Source: Xanthomonas hortorum pv. pelargonii (GTDB lineage: Bacteria > Pseudomonadota > Gammaproteobacteria > Xanthomonadales > Xanthomonadaceae). From it: DNA of 64,000 nt. The stretch lies in the NCBI RefSeq assembly GCF_024499015.1, contig NZ_CP098604.1, forward strand, positions 186,001 through 250,000. The letters run 5' to 3'. Made by a program: the position numbers and the translations under genes. Positions 9,379 through 21,830 of the stretch are shown here, one piece after another. Every line of letters starts with the position of its first letter. Positions within the stretch are counted from its first letter, which is position 1. The notes under the pieces were generated by a model. That model was not told the DNA's origin, did no database searches, and worked only from the letters and a program-made list of their open reading frames with translations.

Positions 9379-9584
9379 CGTTGACTCCAAAGCATGCGAA
9401 TCAGCATACCGCAGCGCTGTGCCGGGCTTGTTGCGGCCACGCCCTGCCCTCGCATGCCCGGCCGCGATTGCGCCTGCGTGATCAGGCGCCGCCGCTGGTG
9501 CAGGGCACGGCAGCCAGCCGAGCGCCGGCGATACCAGGCGCGCAATGCGCACACCGCCCGGTCAGACGCGACCGGGCCACTTCA

Positions 9585-13500
<3,916 letters not shown>

Positions 13501-13683
13501 ACGTGTCTCCATTGCATGCCAGCACACGCGCCGATCCAACCGGACCAGCAGCGGGTGAGGCCGTCATCACGACGGCGGCATCAATGGCGCATTGGACCAA
13601 TCCTCAGACAGTGGACAACGCAGCAGATTTTAAGTCAGCGCGCCCTGCAAACGGAACCCCGGGCAGTACGCGATGTTGCCGAC

Positions 13684-14640
13684 TCATCGACCCAATGGCT
13701 TCTGCGCCATCACCGTCGGAAATATGCTGGCGGCGTCGTCGATAAACCGGATATCGGTGAAACCGGCGCTTTCCAGCTGCAGACGGGTGTGTGCGTGGGT
13801 CCGGAACGAGGCCCAGCGCGCTTGTACGATCTCGGCGAATATCTGGTTCTGCAGAGTCAGCGCCTCCGCGTCGATGTTCTCCAACTTCCACGGCGACTCG
13901 GCAGAGATGCTCGGCGGCGGAGTCAGAAAACTTGCGACCAGCACGCCACCTGGCGTCAGTCGATCGAAAAAGGCGCGATACAGCGCGATCACGCGCCCGT
14001 CGTCAGGCTCGTAGATATTCAGACCATTGCTCGTCAGCACATCCACCTCATCGCCAGGGCCGGGTGTCCATGCGTCCTCAAGACGCAGCGAAAGCTGCCC
14101 CTCCAGCCCATGCTGCCGTGCGAGTTGGAGCGCCCCTTCCAAGGCCTGCGGATCCAGGTCGATGCCGATCAGGCGCACGTCCGGGCACTCCCGGTAGTCC
14201 AGCATCAACAGCTCCCCCATCCATCCACAGGGCATCGATGCCAGCGTCATGCCTGGCCGCAGCAGCCCCTGCAGCTGCTGCCTGAAGATGCCGAACCGTT
14301 CGCGGGTAGCCAGCACCGCAGGCGCCTTCTCGAAGATATGCCGTTCCATCGCCGACATCGAATCGTTCGGCCGTGCATCAGGGCGATACGTCACCATCTG
14401 ATGGGTCCAATAGGCATTCAGCCCACGATTTCTGAGCAGAAACCGACCGAACTCGATCGACCAGAGCGCATCGACCAAACCGATCAAACGTTGAACCACC
14501 GCATCGGATCGATCGCCGGTCTGGCGCAGACGCGATTTGATCGATGCCAACACTGCGGCATCGTCCTGGTGATCGCTACCGTGGGAAATCAGTCGGCCCG
14601 CATGCGCGGCCTGACCCAGGTCTTCATCATCGCGTTGCAT
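13684..14640 (-). CDS. Class I SAM-dependent methyltransferase, substrate unknown
   Basis: A 318-residue protein. The N-terminal ~95 residues are helical and carry no recognised motif. A Rossmann methyltransferase core follows: GMTLASMPCGWMGELL near residue 128, LIGIDLDPQALEGAL near 152, VDVLTSNGLNIYEPDD around 195 and LTPGGVLVASFLTPP around 225. The motif I glycine region (MPCGWMGE) is slightly atypical. GGTGG just upstream of the ATG supports the start. It is probably monocistronic: 183 bp to the ABC-F gene downstream and 145 bp to the GNAT gene upstream. That upstream gap holds a 53-codon open frame on the same strand but no recognisable gene. Confidence 0.7.
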   Translation of the reverse strand: MQRDDEDLGQAAHAGRLISHGSDHQDDAAVLASIKSRLRQTGDRSDAVVQRLIGLVDALWSIEFGRFLLRNRGLNAYWTHQMVTYRPDARPNDSMSAMERHIFEKAPAVLATRERFGIFRQQLQGLLRPGMTLASMPCGWMGELLMLDYRECPDVRLIGIDLDPQALEGALQLARQHGLEGQLSLRLEDAWTPGPGDEVDVLTSNGLNIYEPDDGRVIALYRAFFDRLTPGGVLVASFLTPPPSISAESPWKLENIDAEALTLQNQIFAEIVQARWASFRTHAHTRLQLESAGFTDIRFIDDAASIFPTVMAQKPLGR

Positions 14641-14785
14641 CTTCCACCTCGACAGGAGAGCGCCATTGCAGCTCTTGCAATGCTGCGATCACCGCCGGCG
14701 TCCTGGCGTCTCGATAGCGATGGAAGATGCCGCCGAGCGAACTGCACTGGCGCAGATCTCGGCAACGGGGCGACAGAGGCTCGAC

Positions 14786-15292
14786 TCAACCCAGCCCGAA
14801 GGCCGGGTGATAAGACACATCGGCCAACGGCAGCAACCGATCGCCGAAAGCCAGCGCCTGCAGCTCGGACACCGGGACGTCGGGCAACACCAGGCCCGGC
14901 TCCACCGCAAACCCCAGACGTTTGAAAAACGCTGGTTCGCCCAGCGCCAGACAACCGGCCGCACCGCGCTCGCGCAAGTTCGCCAGTGCAGATTGCACCA
15001 GGCGCGTGCCCAGGCCCTGGCGCTGATGCCCCGGCCCGATCGCCAGCGGACCCAGCGCGTACCAGCCTGGCGAGTCGTCCGACAACGACACCGGCGATAC
15101 CGCCAGATGCCCGACCACATAGCCGTCGTGGTCGGCCACCAACGACAACGCCAGCGCGCCGTCGTTGCGCAACGCGGCAATCACGTGTTGCTCGTCATGG
15201 CGGCTGTGGTCGGAACGCATGAACGCGACCATCGTCAGCAGTTCGATCGCTGCGGCATCGCCGTCGCTCGCTTCGCGGATCAACACATCCAT
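14786..15292 (-). CDS. GNAT family N-acetyltransferase
   Basis: A 168-residue acetyltransferase. The acetyl-CoA binding motif A is clear: LGPLAIGPGHQRQGLGTRLV around residues 70-90, followed by LALGEPAFFKRLGF, as in the YhbS-like subgroup. The ATG at 15292 yields MDVLIREASDGDAAAIELL, a typical GNAT first strand and helix. The substrate is unknown. The next gene upstream on this strand ends 40 bp away, so they may be co-transcribed. Confidence 0.82.
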   Translation of the reverse strand: MDVLIREASDGDAAAIELLTMVAFMRSDHSRHDEQHVIAALRNDGALALSLVADHDGYVVGHLAVSPVSLSDDSPGWYALGPLAIGPGHQRQGLGTRLVQSALANLRERGAAGCLALGEPAFFKRLGFAVEPGLVLPDVPVSELQALAFGDRLLPLADVSYHPAFGLG

Positions 15293-15332
15293 CGGCAACT
15301 CCGCATGCAGCACGCAATCAGGTGCGGACGCA

Positions 15333-15860
15333 TCACAGACTCTGCAACAGTTCGGCAAATGCACGCGCCGACGCGTCCACATGCGCCGCCAACCGATGTT
15401 CGTCGTCCACCAGCAACAAGCGCGCATTGCGCGGCTGCGCCCAGGCGATCACATCGGCAGCAGGAATCAATTCATCGCGCCAGGCATGCACGATCGAAAT
15501 CGGCACGGCCGCCGCATCCAGCGCCGGCAACGGACCCATCCTGGTCGGCGGCACCATCAAAAACAGCCCGCGCGTTGGCACCTGCAACGACACCTGCGCA
15601 GCGATATACGAACCCAGGCTGGAGCCGACCAACACCAGCGGCCCCTTGTCGGACGCCGCACGCGCGATCTGCAGCAGACGCTGCAACCGGCCTTGCACAT
15701 CACCGAGCGAACTCACCTCGCGGCGCGCGTCCAGATCGGTGTAGTCCGGGCGCTCGTGGGTCCAGCCCAACTGCTCGGCGACGTCGGCCAGTGCGGTGAC
15801 TTTCAGCGCGTCGGGGCCACTTTCGAACCCGTGCGACAGAATGCAATGCCCGCGGCTCAT
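15333..15860 (-). CDS. Small alpha/beta-hydrolase-fold protein
   Basis: A 175-residue protein starting MSRGHCILSHGFESGPDALK, the oxyanion-turn region of small hydrolases such as YqiA or RBBP9-type proteins. The nucleophile elbow is VLVGSSLGSYIA near residue 80 (GSSLG). An acidic residue around 130 (HAWRDELIP) and a late His (DDEHRL) could complete the triad. Its ATG overlaps the MOSC stop by four bases, making it the second gene of a coupled pair. The substrate is unknown. Confidence 0.74.
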   Translation of the reverse strand: MSRGHCILSHGFESGPDALKVTALADVAEQLGWTHERPDYTDLDARREVSSLGDVQGRLQRLLQIARAASDKGPLVLVGSSLGSYIAAQVSLQVPTRGLFLMVPPTRMGPLPALDAAAVPISIVHAWRDELIPAADVIAWAQPRNARLLLVDDEHRLAAHVDASARAFAELLQSL

Positions 15861-16348
15861 AGCGCTTGCACCGTATCGCCGATGCGCAGCACGCCGCCAC
15901 GCAGGATGCGCGCGCACAGCCCGCCATGCCCGCGCATCGCGTTGTAGCCGCCCGCGCCCAGCGCATCTTCCATGCGCGAGCACGGGTCGCAAGGATCGGT
16001 GCCTTCCAGCTCGACCTCGCCGATCCGAAAGCGCCGCCCTTTCAAGGCGATCAGCGGGATGCCGGACACCACCAGATTGCGCCGCAACGTGGCGGGCGCG
16101 ATTGTCGCGTGACCGGCCAGGGCGGCGATCACCGGCAGATGCTCGGCCTGGATCAAGGTCAGCCCACGCTTGCCGCTGCCGCCTTTATAGCGGTCGCCCA
16201 CCAGACCAATGCCGGTGGTGGCCTGCGCCGCATCCACCTCCAGCATGGCCACATCGCGCGCCGGACGCACGCCGATCCAGGTCACCTGGCCGGTCTGCGG
16301 CAGCGTTGCCATCAATTTGCCCAAAGGGCTGTCGGGATTCAAAGCCAT
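15857..16348 (-). CDS. MOSC domain-containing protein
   Basis: A 163-residue single-domain MOSC protein. Visible elements are the GLVGDRYKGGSGKRGLTLIQ segment near residues 48-67, RRNLVVSGIPL around 90, and the conserved cysteine in GTDPCDPCSRME around 118. MOSC domains bind molybdenum cofactor sulfur or act as sulfur carriers; this one is close to the YiiM-like stand-alone forms. Only 23 bp separate its start from the divergent amidase gene, so their promoters must overlap or lie within coding sequence. Confidence 0.85.
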   Translation of the reverse strand: MALNPDSPLGKLMATLPQTGQVTWIGVRPARDVAMLEVDAAQATTGIGLVGDRYKGGSGKRGLTLIQAEHLPVIAALAGHATIAPATLRRNLVVSGIPLIALKGRRFRIGEVELEGTDPCDPCSRMEDALGAGGYNAMRGHGGLCARILRGGVLRIGDTVQAL

Positions 16349-16371
16349 CGTCGAATGCTAGCATCCGCTTC

Positions 16372-16947
16372 ATGTCCGATGCCGTCCTGCCGTCTCCGCC
16401 GATCACCTACGCGCCGTTGTCCTACGAATCCCGGCTGGCGCGACGCGCGCTCACACAGATCGACATGGTGGTCATCCACTGCACCGAATTGCCCGACATG
16501 GCGATGGCGCGCGAATACGGCGAGCGGGTGCTCTACGACAGCGGCACCGGCAACAGCGGCCATTACTACATCGACCGCAACGGCAGCATCCAGCAATACG
16601 TGGCGCTCGAGCGCGTGGCGCATCATGTGCGCGGCCATAACCCGCATACGCTGGGCATCGAACTGGTCAATAGCGGCCGCTATCCGCATTGGCTGGACTC
16701 CCGTCATCAGGTCATGACAGAGCCCTATCCCAACGCCCAGATCGTCACGCTGATCACCCTGCTGCAATGGCTGCAACAGCAGCTGCCATCGGTCAGCCGC
16801 ATCGCCGGTCATCAGGCACTGGACACCACCCAGGAAGCGGCCAGCGACGATCCGTCGCGCAAGATTCAACGCAAGCTCGACCCCGGCCCCATGTTTCCAT
16901 GGCCGCGCATCGAAGCGGCCGTGACGTGGTCGCACGCACCCCGCTAA
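16372..16947 (+). CDS. N-acetylmuramoyl-L-alanine amidase (AmpD/amidase_2 type)
   Basis: A 191-residue zinc amidase. Likely zinc ligands and active-site residues are seen in VVIHCTELPD near residue 35, HYYIDRNGSIQQYV near 65, HVRGHNPHTLGIELVNSG near 85-102, and AGHQALDTTQEAASDDP near 143-160. No signal peptide is evident, which fits a cytoplasmic AmpD-like enzyme recycling anhydro-muropeptides. The N-terminal 30 residues differ from E. coli AmpD. It runs against the DUF1684 gene, which ends 9 bp away. Confidence 0.8.
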   Translation: MSDAVLPSPPITYAPLSYESRLARRALTQIDMVVIHCTELPDMAMAREYGERVLYDSGTGNSGHYYIDRNGSIQQYVALERVAHHVRGHNPHTLGIELVNSGRYPHWLDSRHQVMTEPYPNAQIVTLITLLQWLQQQLPSVSRIAGHQALDTTQEAASDDPSRKIQRKLDPGPMFPWPRIEAAVTWSHAPR

Positions 16948-16956
16948 GCGCGGCGC

Positions 16957-17910
16957 TCAGCGCTCCGGCACCCGGTAGGTTTTCTCGCCTGCATTCACTG
17001 CGACATCCAGCCGATTTTCCGGTGGCGCGATCGGGCAGACCACGTGCGGCGTCAACGCGCAAGGCGGATTTTCGGCCAGATTGAAGTCCAGCACGATACG
17101 GCCGTCGCGCGGCGCGGCGGTGTAGAGATAACGCGCACCGCCATAACTTTCCTTGCCGCTGGTGCGGTCGGCGAACAGGAAAAACAGGCCCTCCCCGCCC
17201 TCCTGCACCAGCGCTTGCAAGCGGTATTCGTGGCCATGTCGCGAAAACACCGCCTCGCCCGGTACATCGACCGTCAGCGGCGTGCCGATCGAGGTCAACA
17301 AGGTGGTGGTGCGTGGCGTGGAATAGGCCTCCCAGCGCGCCTGGATGCGCCACCGCGGATCGGTTGGAAAGTAGTCCAGCCCATCGACTTGGGTCAGCGC
17401 AGGCGCAGCAGGATCGCGGAAACGCCAGCCGAACAAACTGCCGGTCTGCACCAGATAGAACTGCCGGCCCTCCACGTCCAGGCGATCGCCACGCTGCCCT
17501 GCCCGCTCCGGTTCCAACATGACGCGATCGATGCGCTGCCCGTTCAATGTCACCGGCGCACCGGCGGCCGCTTCAAAGTGCACACGGCCATCGGTGTCCA
17601 GCGTCAGCTGCCCCAACTGCGCGGGACCGGCCGGCAACACGATGTCGCTCTGCGGATCGCTGCCCACCCGATACTGGCCAGCACGCACGCGACCGGAGCC
17701 GGTGTAGCTCAACCAACCGTCGGGGGCCCGCAACCGCGTCAAACGCTGTGCATGCGCACGTTCAAGCGCAACCTGATACACCGCCTGCTCATCGCTTTGT
17801 CCACGACCGGCCAGACGCGCATCGTTGACGTCAGTGGTCGACCCCGCCGAGCACGCAGCCATCGACCACGCCGCGACGCAAAGTGCGCCGATCTGTAACT
17901 GCAACCGCAT
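16957..17910 (-). CDS. DUF1684 lipoprotein
   Basis: A 317-residue protein with a lipoprotein signal, MRLQLQIGALCVAAWSMAAC; Cys20 should be the lipidated residue. The mature part begins with a low-complexity stretch and then the DUF1684 domain, with GWLSYTGSGRVRAGQYRVGS near residue 65-84 and FFLFADRTSGKESYGGARYL around 245-264. Family members have a beta-rich fold of unknown activity. It is likely anchored in the outer or inner membrane facing the periplasm. It is not coupled to either neighbour. Confidence 0.8.
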   Translation of the reverse strand: MRLQLQIGALCVAAWSMAACSAGSTTDVNDARLAGRGQSDEQAVYQVALERAHAQRLTRLRAPDGWLSYTGSGRVRAGQYRVGSDPQSDIVLPAGPAQLGQLTLDTDGRVHFEAAAGAPVTLNGQRIDRVMLEPERAGQRGDRLDVEGRQFYLVQTGSLFGWRFRDPAAPALTQVDGLDYFPTDPRWRIQARWEAYSTPRTTTLLTSIGTPLTVDVPGEAVFSRHGHEYRLQALVQEGGEGLFFLFADRTSGKESYGGARYLYTAAPRDGRIVLDFNLAENPPCALTPHVVCPIAPPENRLDVAVNAGEKTYRVPER

Positions 17911-18002
17911 GAGTCACCCAACACTGCGAGAAACTGCGCTCCGCGCAGCGAACCTGCGTCCCCACAGGTCACCGTTCCTGTCGCTATTGTGCCTGCAATC
18001 GG

Positions 18003-18875
18003 TCAGGCAGTGGTCGCGACCGGACGTGCCGGGTCCTGCAACCAGCCGCTCCACGAGCCGGCGTAGACACGCGCGCCAGACAGACCGGCCACTTCCAATG
18101 CCAGCAGCAAATGGCAGGCAGTCACGCCCGATCCGCACATCACCACCGCGTGCTCGGGTGGAGTTGCACCCAGCAGCGCAGACAGCTCCGCACGTAATTC
18201 GTCTGCCGGCTTGAAACGGCCATCGCGCAGGCTCACACCCAATGGGCGACTCACCGCACCAGGCACATGCCCGGCCACCGGATCGACCGGCTCCACCTCG
18301 CCGCGAAAACGCTCGCCGGCACGCGCATCCAGCAGCCATCCCGGCGCCTGATCCAGACGCGCCAGAAGTTGCTCGGCCTCGACCACCGCAGCGCTGTCGA
18401 AACTGCCCGGATACGCCGCGCCAGCGTGCAATGCAGGCGGCTCGATACTTTCCGGCAACCCGGCAGCGCGCCACGCGGCTAATCCGCCATCCAGTACCGC
18501 CACGCGACGATGCCCCATCAATCGCAGCATCCACCACGCACGCGCGGCGGCCATGCTGCCGTCGGCAGCGTCGTAGACCACGACCTGACTGTCCGGATCG
18601 ATGCCCCATTCGCCCAGCCGCTTGGCGAAGGCCGCGCTGTGCGGCAGCGGATGCCGCCCCTGACCAGGCCGCGACAGATCGGCCAGATCATCATTGAGAT
18701 CGGCGTAATGTGCGCCTGGCAGATGTCCCTGCGCATAGGCATTGCGCGCTGCATCCGGGTTCGGCGCAGTCGGCGGCGCGGCGCGGGCGTCCAGCAGCCG
18801 TAGCTGTGGATGGTGCAACGCGGCCGCCAAGGTGGCGCTATCGACCAGCGTGGTCCAGTCGGGATTGGCACTCAT
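18003..18875 (-). CDS. sseA: Sulfurtransferase with two rhodanese domains (3-mercaptopyruvate/thiosulfate type)
   Basis: The 290 residues form two tandem rhodanese domains. The N-terminal inactive one has LLDARAAPP and HLPGAHYADLN, and the C-terminal catalytic one has LLDARAGERFRG. The catalytic loop is MCGSGVTAC, with Cys at the CGSGVTA start as in SseA-type 3-mercaptopyruvate sulfurtransferases. The ATG at 18875 overlaps the stop of the NUDIX gene by four bases, so the two are coupled. The C-terminus ends PARPV, normal for the family. Confidence 0.87.
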   Translation of the reverse strand: MSANPDWTTLVDSATLAAALHHPQLRLLDARAAPPTAPNPDAARNAYAQGHLPGAHYADLNDDLADLSRPGQGRHPLPHSAAFAKRLGEWGIDPDSQVVVYDAADGSMAAARAWWMLRLMGHRRVAVLDGGLAAWRAAGLPESIEPPALHAGAAYPGSFDSAAVVEAEQLLARLDQAPGWLLDARAGERFRGEVEPVDPVAGHVPGAVSRPLGVSLRDGRFKPADELRAELSALLGATPPEHAVVMCGSGVTACHLLLALEVAGLSGARVYAGSWSGWLQDPARPVATTA

Positions 18876-19669
18876 GCAACCTGCTCCAGGCGACGACGAA
18901 GATTGAGAAGAATGGCAGCGGTCGCGCCCCAGATGCGCTGGCCGGGCCAATCGTACTCGAGCACACGGCGTGGCCTGCCGCGGAACTCCAGCTCCACGCT
19001 GCGCAGATTGTCCGGGTCCATCAGATACGCCAGCGGCACTTCGAACACATCGGCCACTTCGTCCGGCTGCGGCACCGCCACAAACGCCGGATCGATCACC
19101 GCAACCACCGGCGTCACGCGAAACCCGCTGACGGTCAAAAACGGATCCAGATAACCCAATGCATGCACTTGATCTGCGCCGAGCGCGATCTCTTCGCAAC
19201 TCTCGCGCAGCGCCGCAGCCGCCGCATCGGCATCGGAAGGCTCGATCCGCCCACCGGGAAAACTGACCTGCCCGGCGTGATGACGCAGGCTGTCGGTGCG
19301 GCGCGTCAGCAGCACCATGCTGCCGTGCTCGCGTGGAATCAGACCGCACAACACCGCCGCTTCGGCAGAGGCGCCGCCTTCGGTCAGATCGATCAATTCG
19401 GCATGGTTCCAACCCGGCCCATCGGGCGCGGTGTCCAGCGGATACAACGCGCGCCGCAGCTGCGCGCATTCGGGCAGCCGCGCCGCCAATGCGCGCGCAG
19501 GCAGAACCGTGTGCAGATATGTCCGGCGTTCGGCGTCGCTCATGCTCATCCAGCGTGCAATTTCATCCAGGCTGCGCAGGCAGCCGACACAGTGCGACTG
19601 CGCGTCCAACGAACATACACCGATACATGGGCTGGGCAGACTGCCGTCGTTCGAATCGGTATCGGTCAT
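18872..19669 (-). CDS. DUF1289-NUDIX fusion, NudL-type CoA pyrophosphatase
   Basis: The N-terminal ~50 residues form a DUF1289 cysteine motif (CIGVCSLDAQSHCVGCLRS, C-x4-C-x6-C-x2-C). The rest is a NudL-like NUDIX hydrolase with HHAGQVSFPGGRIEPSD followed by ALRESCEEIAL and FRVTPVVAVIDP. NudL members use Ala where the classical Nudix box has Gly, so that deviation is normal. Expected activity is CoA or acyl-CoA diphosphate hydrolysis. AGGAG precedes the ATG at 19669. The fusion places a probable metal-binding module on the enzyme; the purpose is unknown. Confidence 0.86.
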   Translation of the reverse strand: MTDTDSNDGSLPSPCIGVCSLDAQSHCVGCLRSLDEIARWMSMSDAERRTYLHTVLPARALAARLPECAQLRRALYPLDTAPDGPGWNHAELIDLTEGGASAEAAVLCGLIPREHGSMVLLTRRTDSLRHHAGQVSFPGGRIEPSDADAAAAALRESCEEIALGADQVHALGYLDPFLTVSGFRVTPVVAVIDPAFVAVPQPDEVADVFEVPLAYLMDPDNLRSVELEFRGRPRRVLEYDWPGQRIWGATAAILLNLRRRLEQVA

Positions 19670-19745
19670 CGCTCGCTCCTGCCGCCCCGCATCGTCAAGA
19701 CCTCCAACCGACTTTTGCGCTCGCGCATGTCCGGTGGACCCAAAC

Positions 19746-19775
19746 GACAATGCCGGCCTGGTGGCCGGCGTTGTC
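19746..19775 (-). terminator. Hairpin terminator downstream of FKBP gene
   Basis: A 13-bp stem (GACAATGCCGGCC against GGCCGGCGTTGTC, one G-T wobble) with a TGGT loop lies 20 bp past the FKBP stop. The T tract on the minus strand is short (GTTTGGG). Confidence 0.6.
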
Positions 19776-19794
19776 ACAGCAACATCAAACGCAA

Positions 19795-20493
19795 TTACTT
19801 GACGCTGACCAGCTTGATCTCGAACTGCACGGCCACGTTCGGCGGGAACGGCGTACGCGGGTCGGCACCGTAGGCCTTCTCCGGCGGCAGGGTCACTTCC
19901 CACTTCGAGCCGGCCGGCATCTGCAGCAGCGTATCGCGCATGGCCTGCATCTCGACTTCGCTGACCTTGATGGCCGGAATCTGCTGCGCCGGACGTGCCT
20001 TCTCGCGATCGCCGAAGGGGAACGGACCGGCCACTTCCAGCTGCACGGTGCTGGCCTGGGTCGGCTTAGCGCCCTTGCCGGCTTCGATCACGCGGTACTG
20101 TACGCCGCTCGGCAGCGTCTGCACGCCAGCGGTGCCCTTGTTCTTGGCCAGGAACTGGTCGCTCTTGGTCTTGTTGGCAGCAGCAGCCTTGTCGTACTCG
20201 GCCTTGGCCTGCTGGGCACGGCCCTGCTCACGCTTCTGGAACGCCTCGACGGCCGGCTTCAGCTGATCGGCAGTGATCGACGGCTGCTTTTTGGCATAGG
20301 CGTCTTGCAGACCCTTCACCACCGCATTGATGTCGAGCTGCTCGCCGCGACCGGTGAGCTCGGCAAGGTTGTTGCCGTAGTCATAGCCGAAGTAGTAGCT
20401 CAACTTGCCTTTCTCGGACGTTGTGTCCTGGGCCAGTGCATTGCCCGTCAGGGCCAGGGCCGCCACAGCGACCGCGATAGAACGCAACTTCAT
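19795..20493 (-). CDS. Exported FKBP-type peptidyl-prolyl isomerase
   Basis: A 232-residue protein with a cleavable signal (MKLRSIAVAVAALALTGNALA). It has an N-terminal dimerisation domain of the FkpA/Mip type (SYYFGYDYGNNLAEL, then a long charged helix around residues 80-110) and a C-terminal FKBP domain ending PNVAVQFEIKLVSV. The FKBP core is slightly unusual: the loop reads VAGPFPFGDREKARPAQ instead of the common YxGxLxDGxxFDSS pattern, so catalytic activity may be reduced and a chaperone role is possible. GGAGAA precedes the ATG at 20493. It acts in the periplasm. Confidence 0.85.
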   Translation of the reverse strand: MKLRSIAVAVAALALTGNALAQDTTSEKGKLSYYFGYDYGNNLAELTGRGEQLDINAVVKGLQDAYAKKQPSITADQLKPAVEAFQKREQGRAQQAKAEYDKAAAANKTKSDQFLAKNKGTAGVQTLPSGVQYRVIEAGKGAKPTQASTVQLEVAGPFPFGDREKARPAQQIPAIKVSEVEMQAMRDTLLQMPAGSKWEVTLPPEKAYGADPRTPFPPNVAVQFEIKLVSVK

Positions 20494-20656
20494 CAAACAA
20501 TTCTCCAGGGTGGTGGCACAGGACGGGTCTGCCGCCTGAGATGACGCGCTAGGATAGCGGCCGCGATACCGAACCGCTACTTATCACGAAAGCTATGACC
20601 AGCAAGGCTTTCGGAAGTTCCGTATTTACTAATTTTTTACGTTCGTAAGGATTTCC

Positions 20657-21439
20657 ATGTCCAATCACGTCATTCTGATCGCCGACCACGCCAGTGTACG
20701 GACGATCACGGTCAATCGACCGGACAAACTGAACGCCTTGAACCAGGACACGATGCGGGCGCTGGATCAGGCGTTCCAGGATGCCGCCAGCGCGGATGAC
20801 GTGCGCGTGGTGGTTCTCACCGGCGCGGGCCTGAAAGCCTTCGTGGCGGGTGCGGATATCGCCGAAATGCGCGATCTGTCGGCGATGCAGGGGCGCGAAT
20901 TCTCGCTGCTCGGCCAGCAGCTGATGCGCCGGATCGAGCGCATGCCCAAACCGGTGATCGCGATGATCAATGGTTTTGCGCTGGGCGGCGGACTGGAGCT
21001 GGCCATGGCCTGCCATCTGCGCATTGCCGCAGCCACTGCACGCCTGGGGCAGCCGGAAATCAATCTCGGCCTGATCCCCGGCTTTGGCGGCACCCAGCGG
21101 CTGTTGCGCCTGACCGGTCGTGCTGCTGCGCTGGAACTGTGCCTGCTTGGCCAGCCGATCGATGCAGCGCGCGCATTACAGCTGGGCCTGCTCAACCGCG
21201 TGGTCGAGCCGGAGGCCCTACAGGAAGAAACACTCGCCTTGGCACAGCGCCTGGCCGCTGCTGCACCGCTCGCATTGCGCGGCATTCTGGATGCGGTGGT
21301 GTTCGGCGGCGAATGCGCGATCGAAGAAGGTTTGCAGCTGGAAACCGCACAATTTGCGCTGTTGTTCGCCAGCGACGACATGCGCGAAGGCACCCGCGCC
21401 TTTCTCGAAAAACGCCCCGCACACTTTCTCAATCGCTGA
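20657..21439 (+). CDS. Enoyl-CoA hydratase/isomerase
   Basis: A 260-residue crotonase-fold protein. The oxyanion hole segments are FVAGADIAEM near residue 63-72 and FALGGGLELAMACH near 103-116. One expected catalytic Glu lies in LGQPEINLGLIPGFGGTQRL near 130-149. The other is in GGGLELAMA, as in true hydratases. It should act on short-chain trans-2-enoyl-CoA in fatty-acid or amino-acid breakdown. Nine bases separate it from a small gene and then nth, suggesting a common transcript despite unrelated roles. Confidence 0.86.
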   Translation: MSNHVILIADHASVRTITVNRPDKLNALNQDTMRALDQAFQDAASADDVRVVVLTGAGLKAFVAGADIAEMRDLSAMQGREFSLLGQQLMRRIERMPKPVIAMINGFALGGGLELAMACHLRIAAATARLGQPEINLGLIPGFGGTQRLLRLTGRAAALELCLLGQPIDAARALQLGLLNRVVEPEALQEETLALAQRLAAAAPLALRGILDAVVFGGECAIEEGLQLETAQFALLFASDDMREGTRAFLEKRPAHFLNR

Positions 21440-21449
21440 TCGATTCGCC

Positions 21450-21830
21450 ATGACGTCTGACCCCATACCGGTATCACGTCCCCTGCCGCTGCAACTATTC
21501 GACTGCGTGCAAGCCGACGATCTCGACGGCGCGCTGGCGCTCGGCCTGATGGAGTACCTGCCTGATCCACACGACGACCTGCTGGATCCGGCCTGCCCGC
21601 AGCTACGCGCGGTATTGCTCGCCGCACAACAGCGCCTGCGTGATGCCTGGGCCGCACGCGAACGCTACCGCGCACGCACCGCGCGCCTGCAACGCCGCGC
21701 TGCCGAACGCGATGCTCGCCGCACGCCCGCACCAGCACCCAGCCAACCCGTCGCTGCCGCATTGCCGCCGTTGGCCGCCGCCATCCTGGCGCGCGCCAAG
21801 GCCAAGGCCGCAGGTGGAACACAGCCATGA
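21450..21830 (+). CDS. Conserved-looking small protein, function unknown
   Basis: A 126-residue protein I do not recognise. The N-terminal half is acidic (LFDCVQADDLDGALALGLMEYLPDPHDDLLD). The C-terminal half is an Arg/Ala-rich helix and low-complexity Pro/Ala tail (ARERYRARTARLQRRAAERD). It has no signal or membrane segment. It is tightly packed: 10 bp after the enoyl-CoA hydratase stop and overlapping nth by four bases, so it is probably real and translationally coupled. Proline-Ala linkers and a basic helix could suit protein or nucleic-acid binding, but this is speculation. Confidence 0.65.
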   Translation: MTSDPIPVSRPLPLQLFDCVQADDLDGALALGLMEYLPDPHDDLLDPACPQLRAVLLAAQQRLRDAWAARERYRARTARLQRRAAERDARRTPAPAPSQPVAAALPPLAAAILARAKAKAAGGTQP

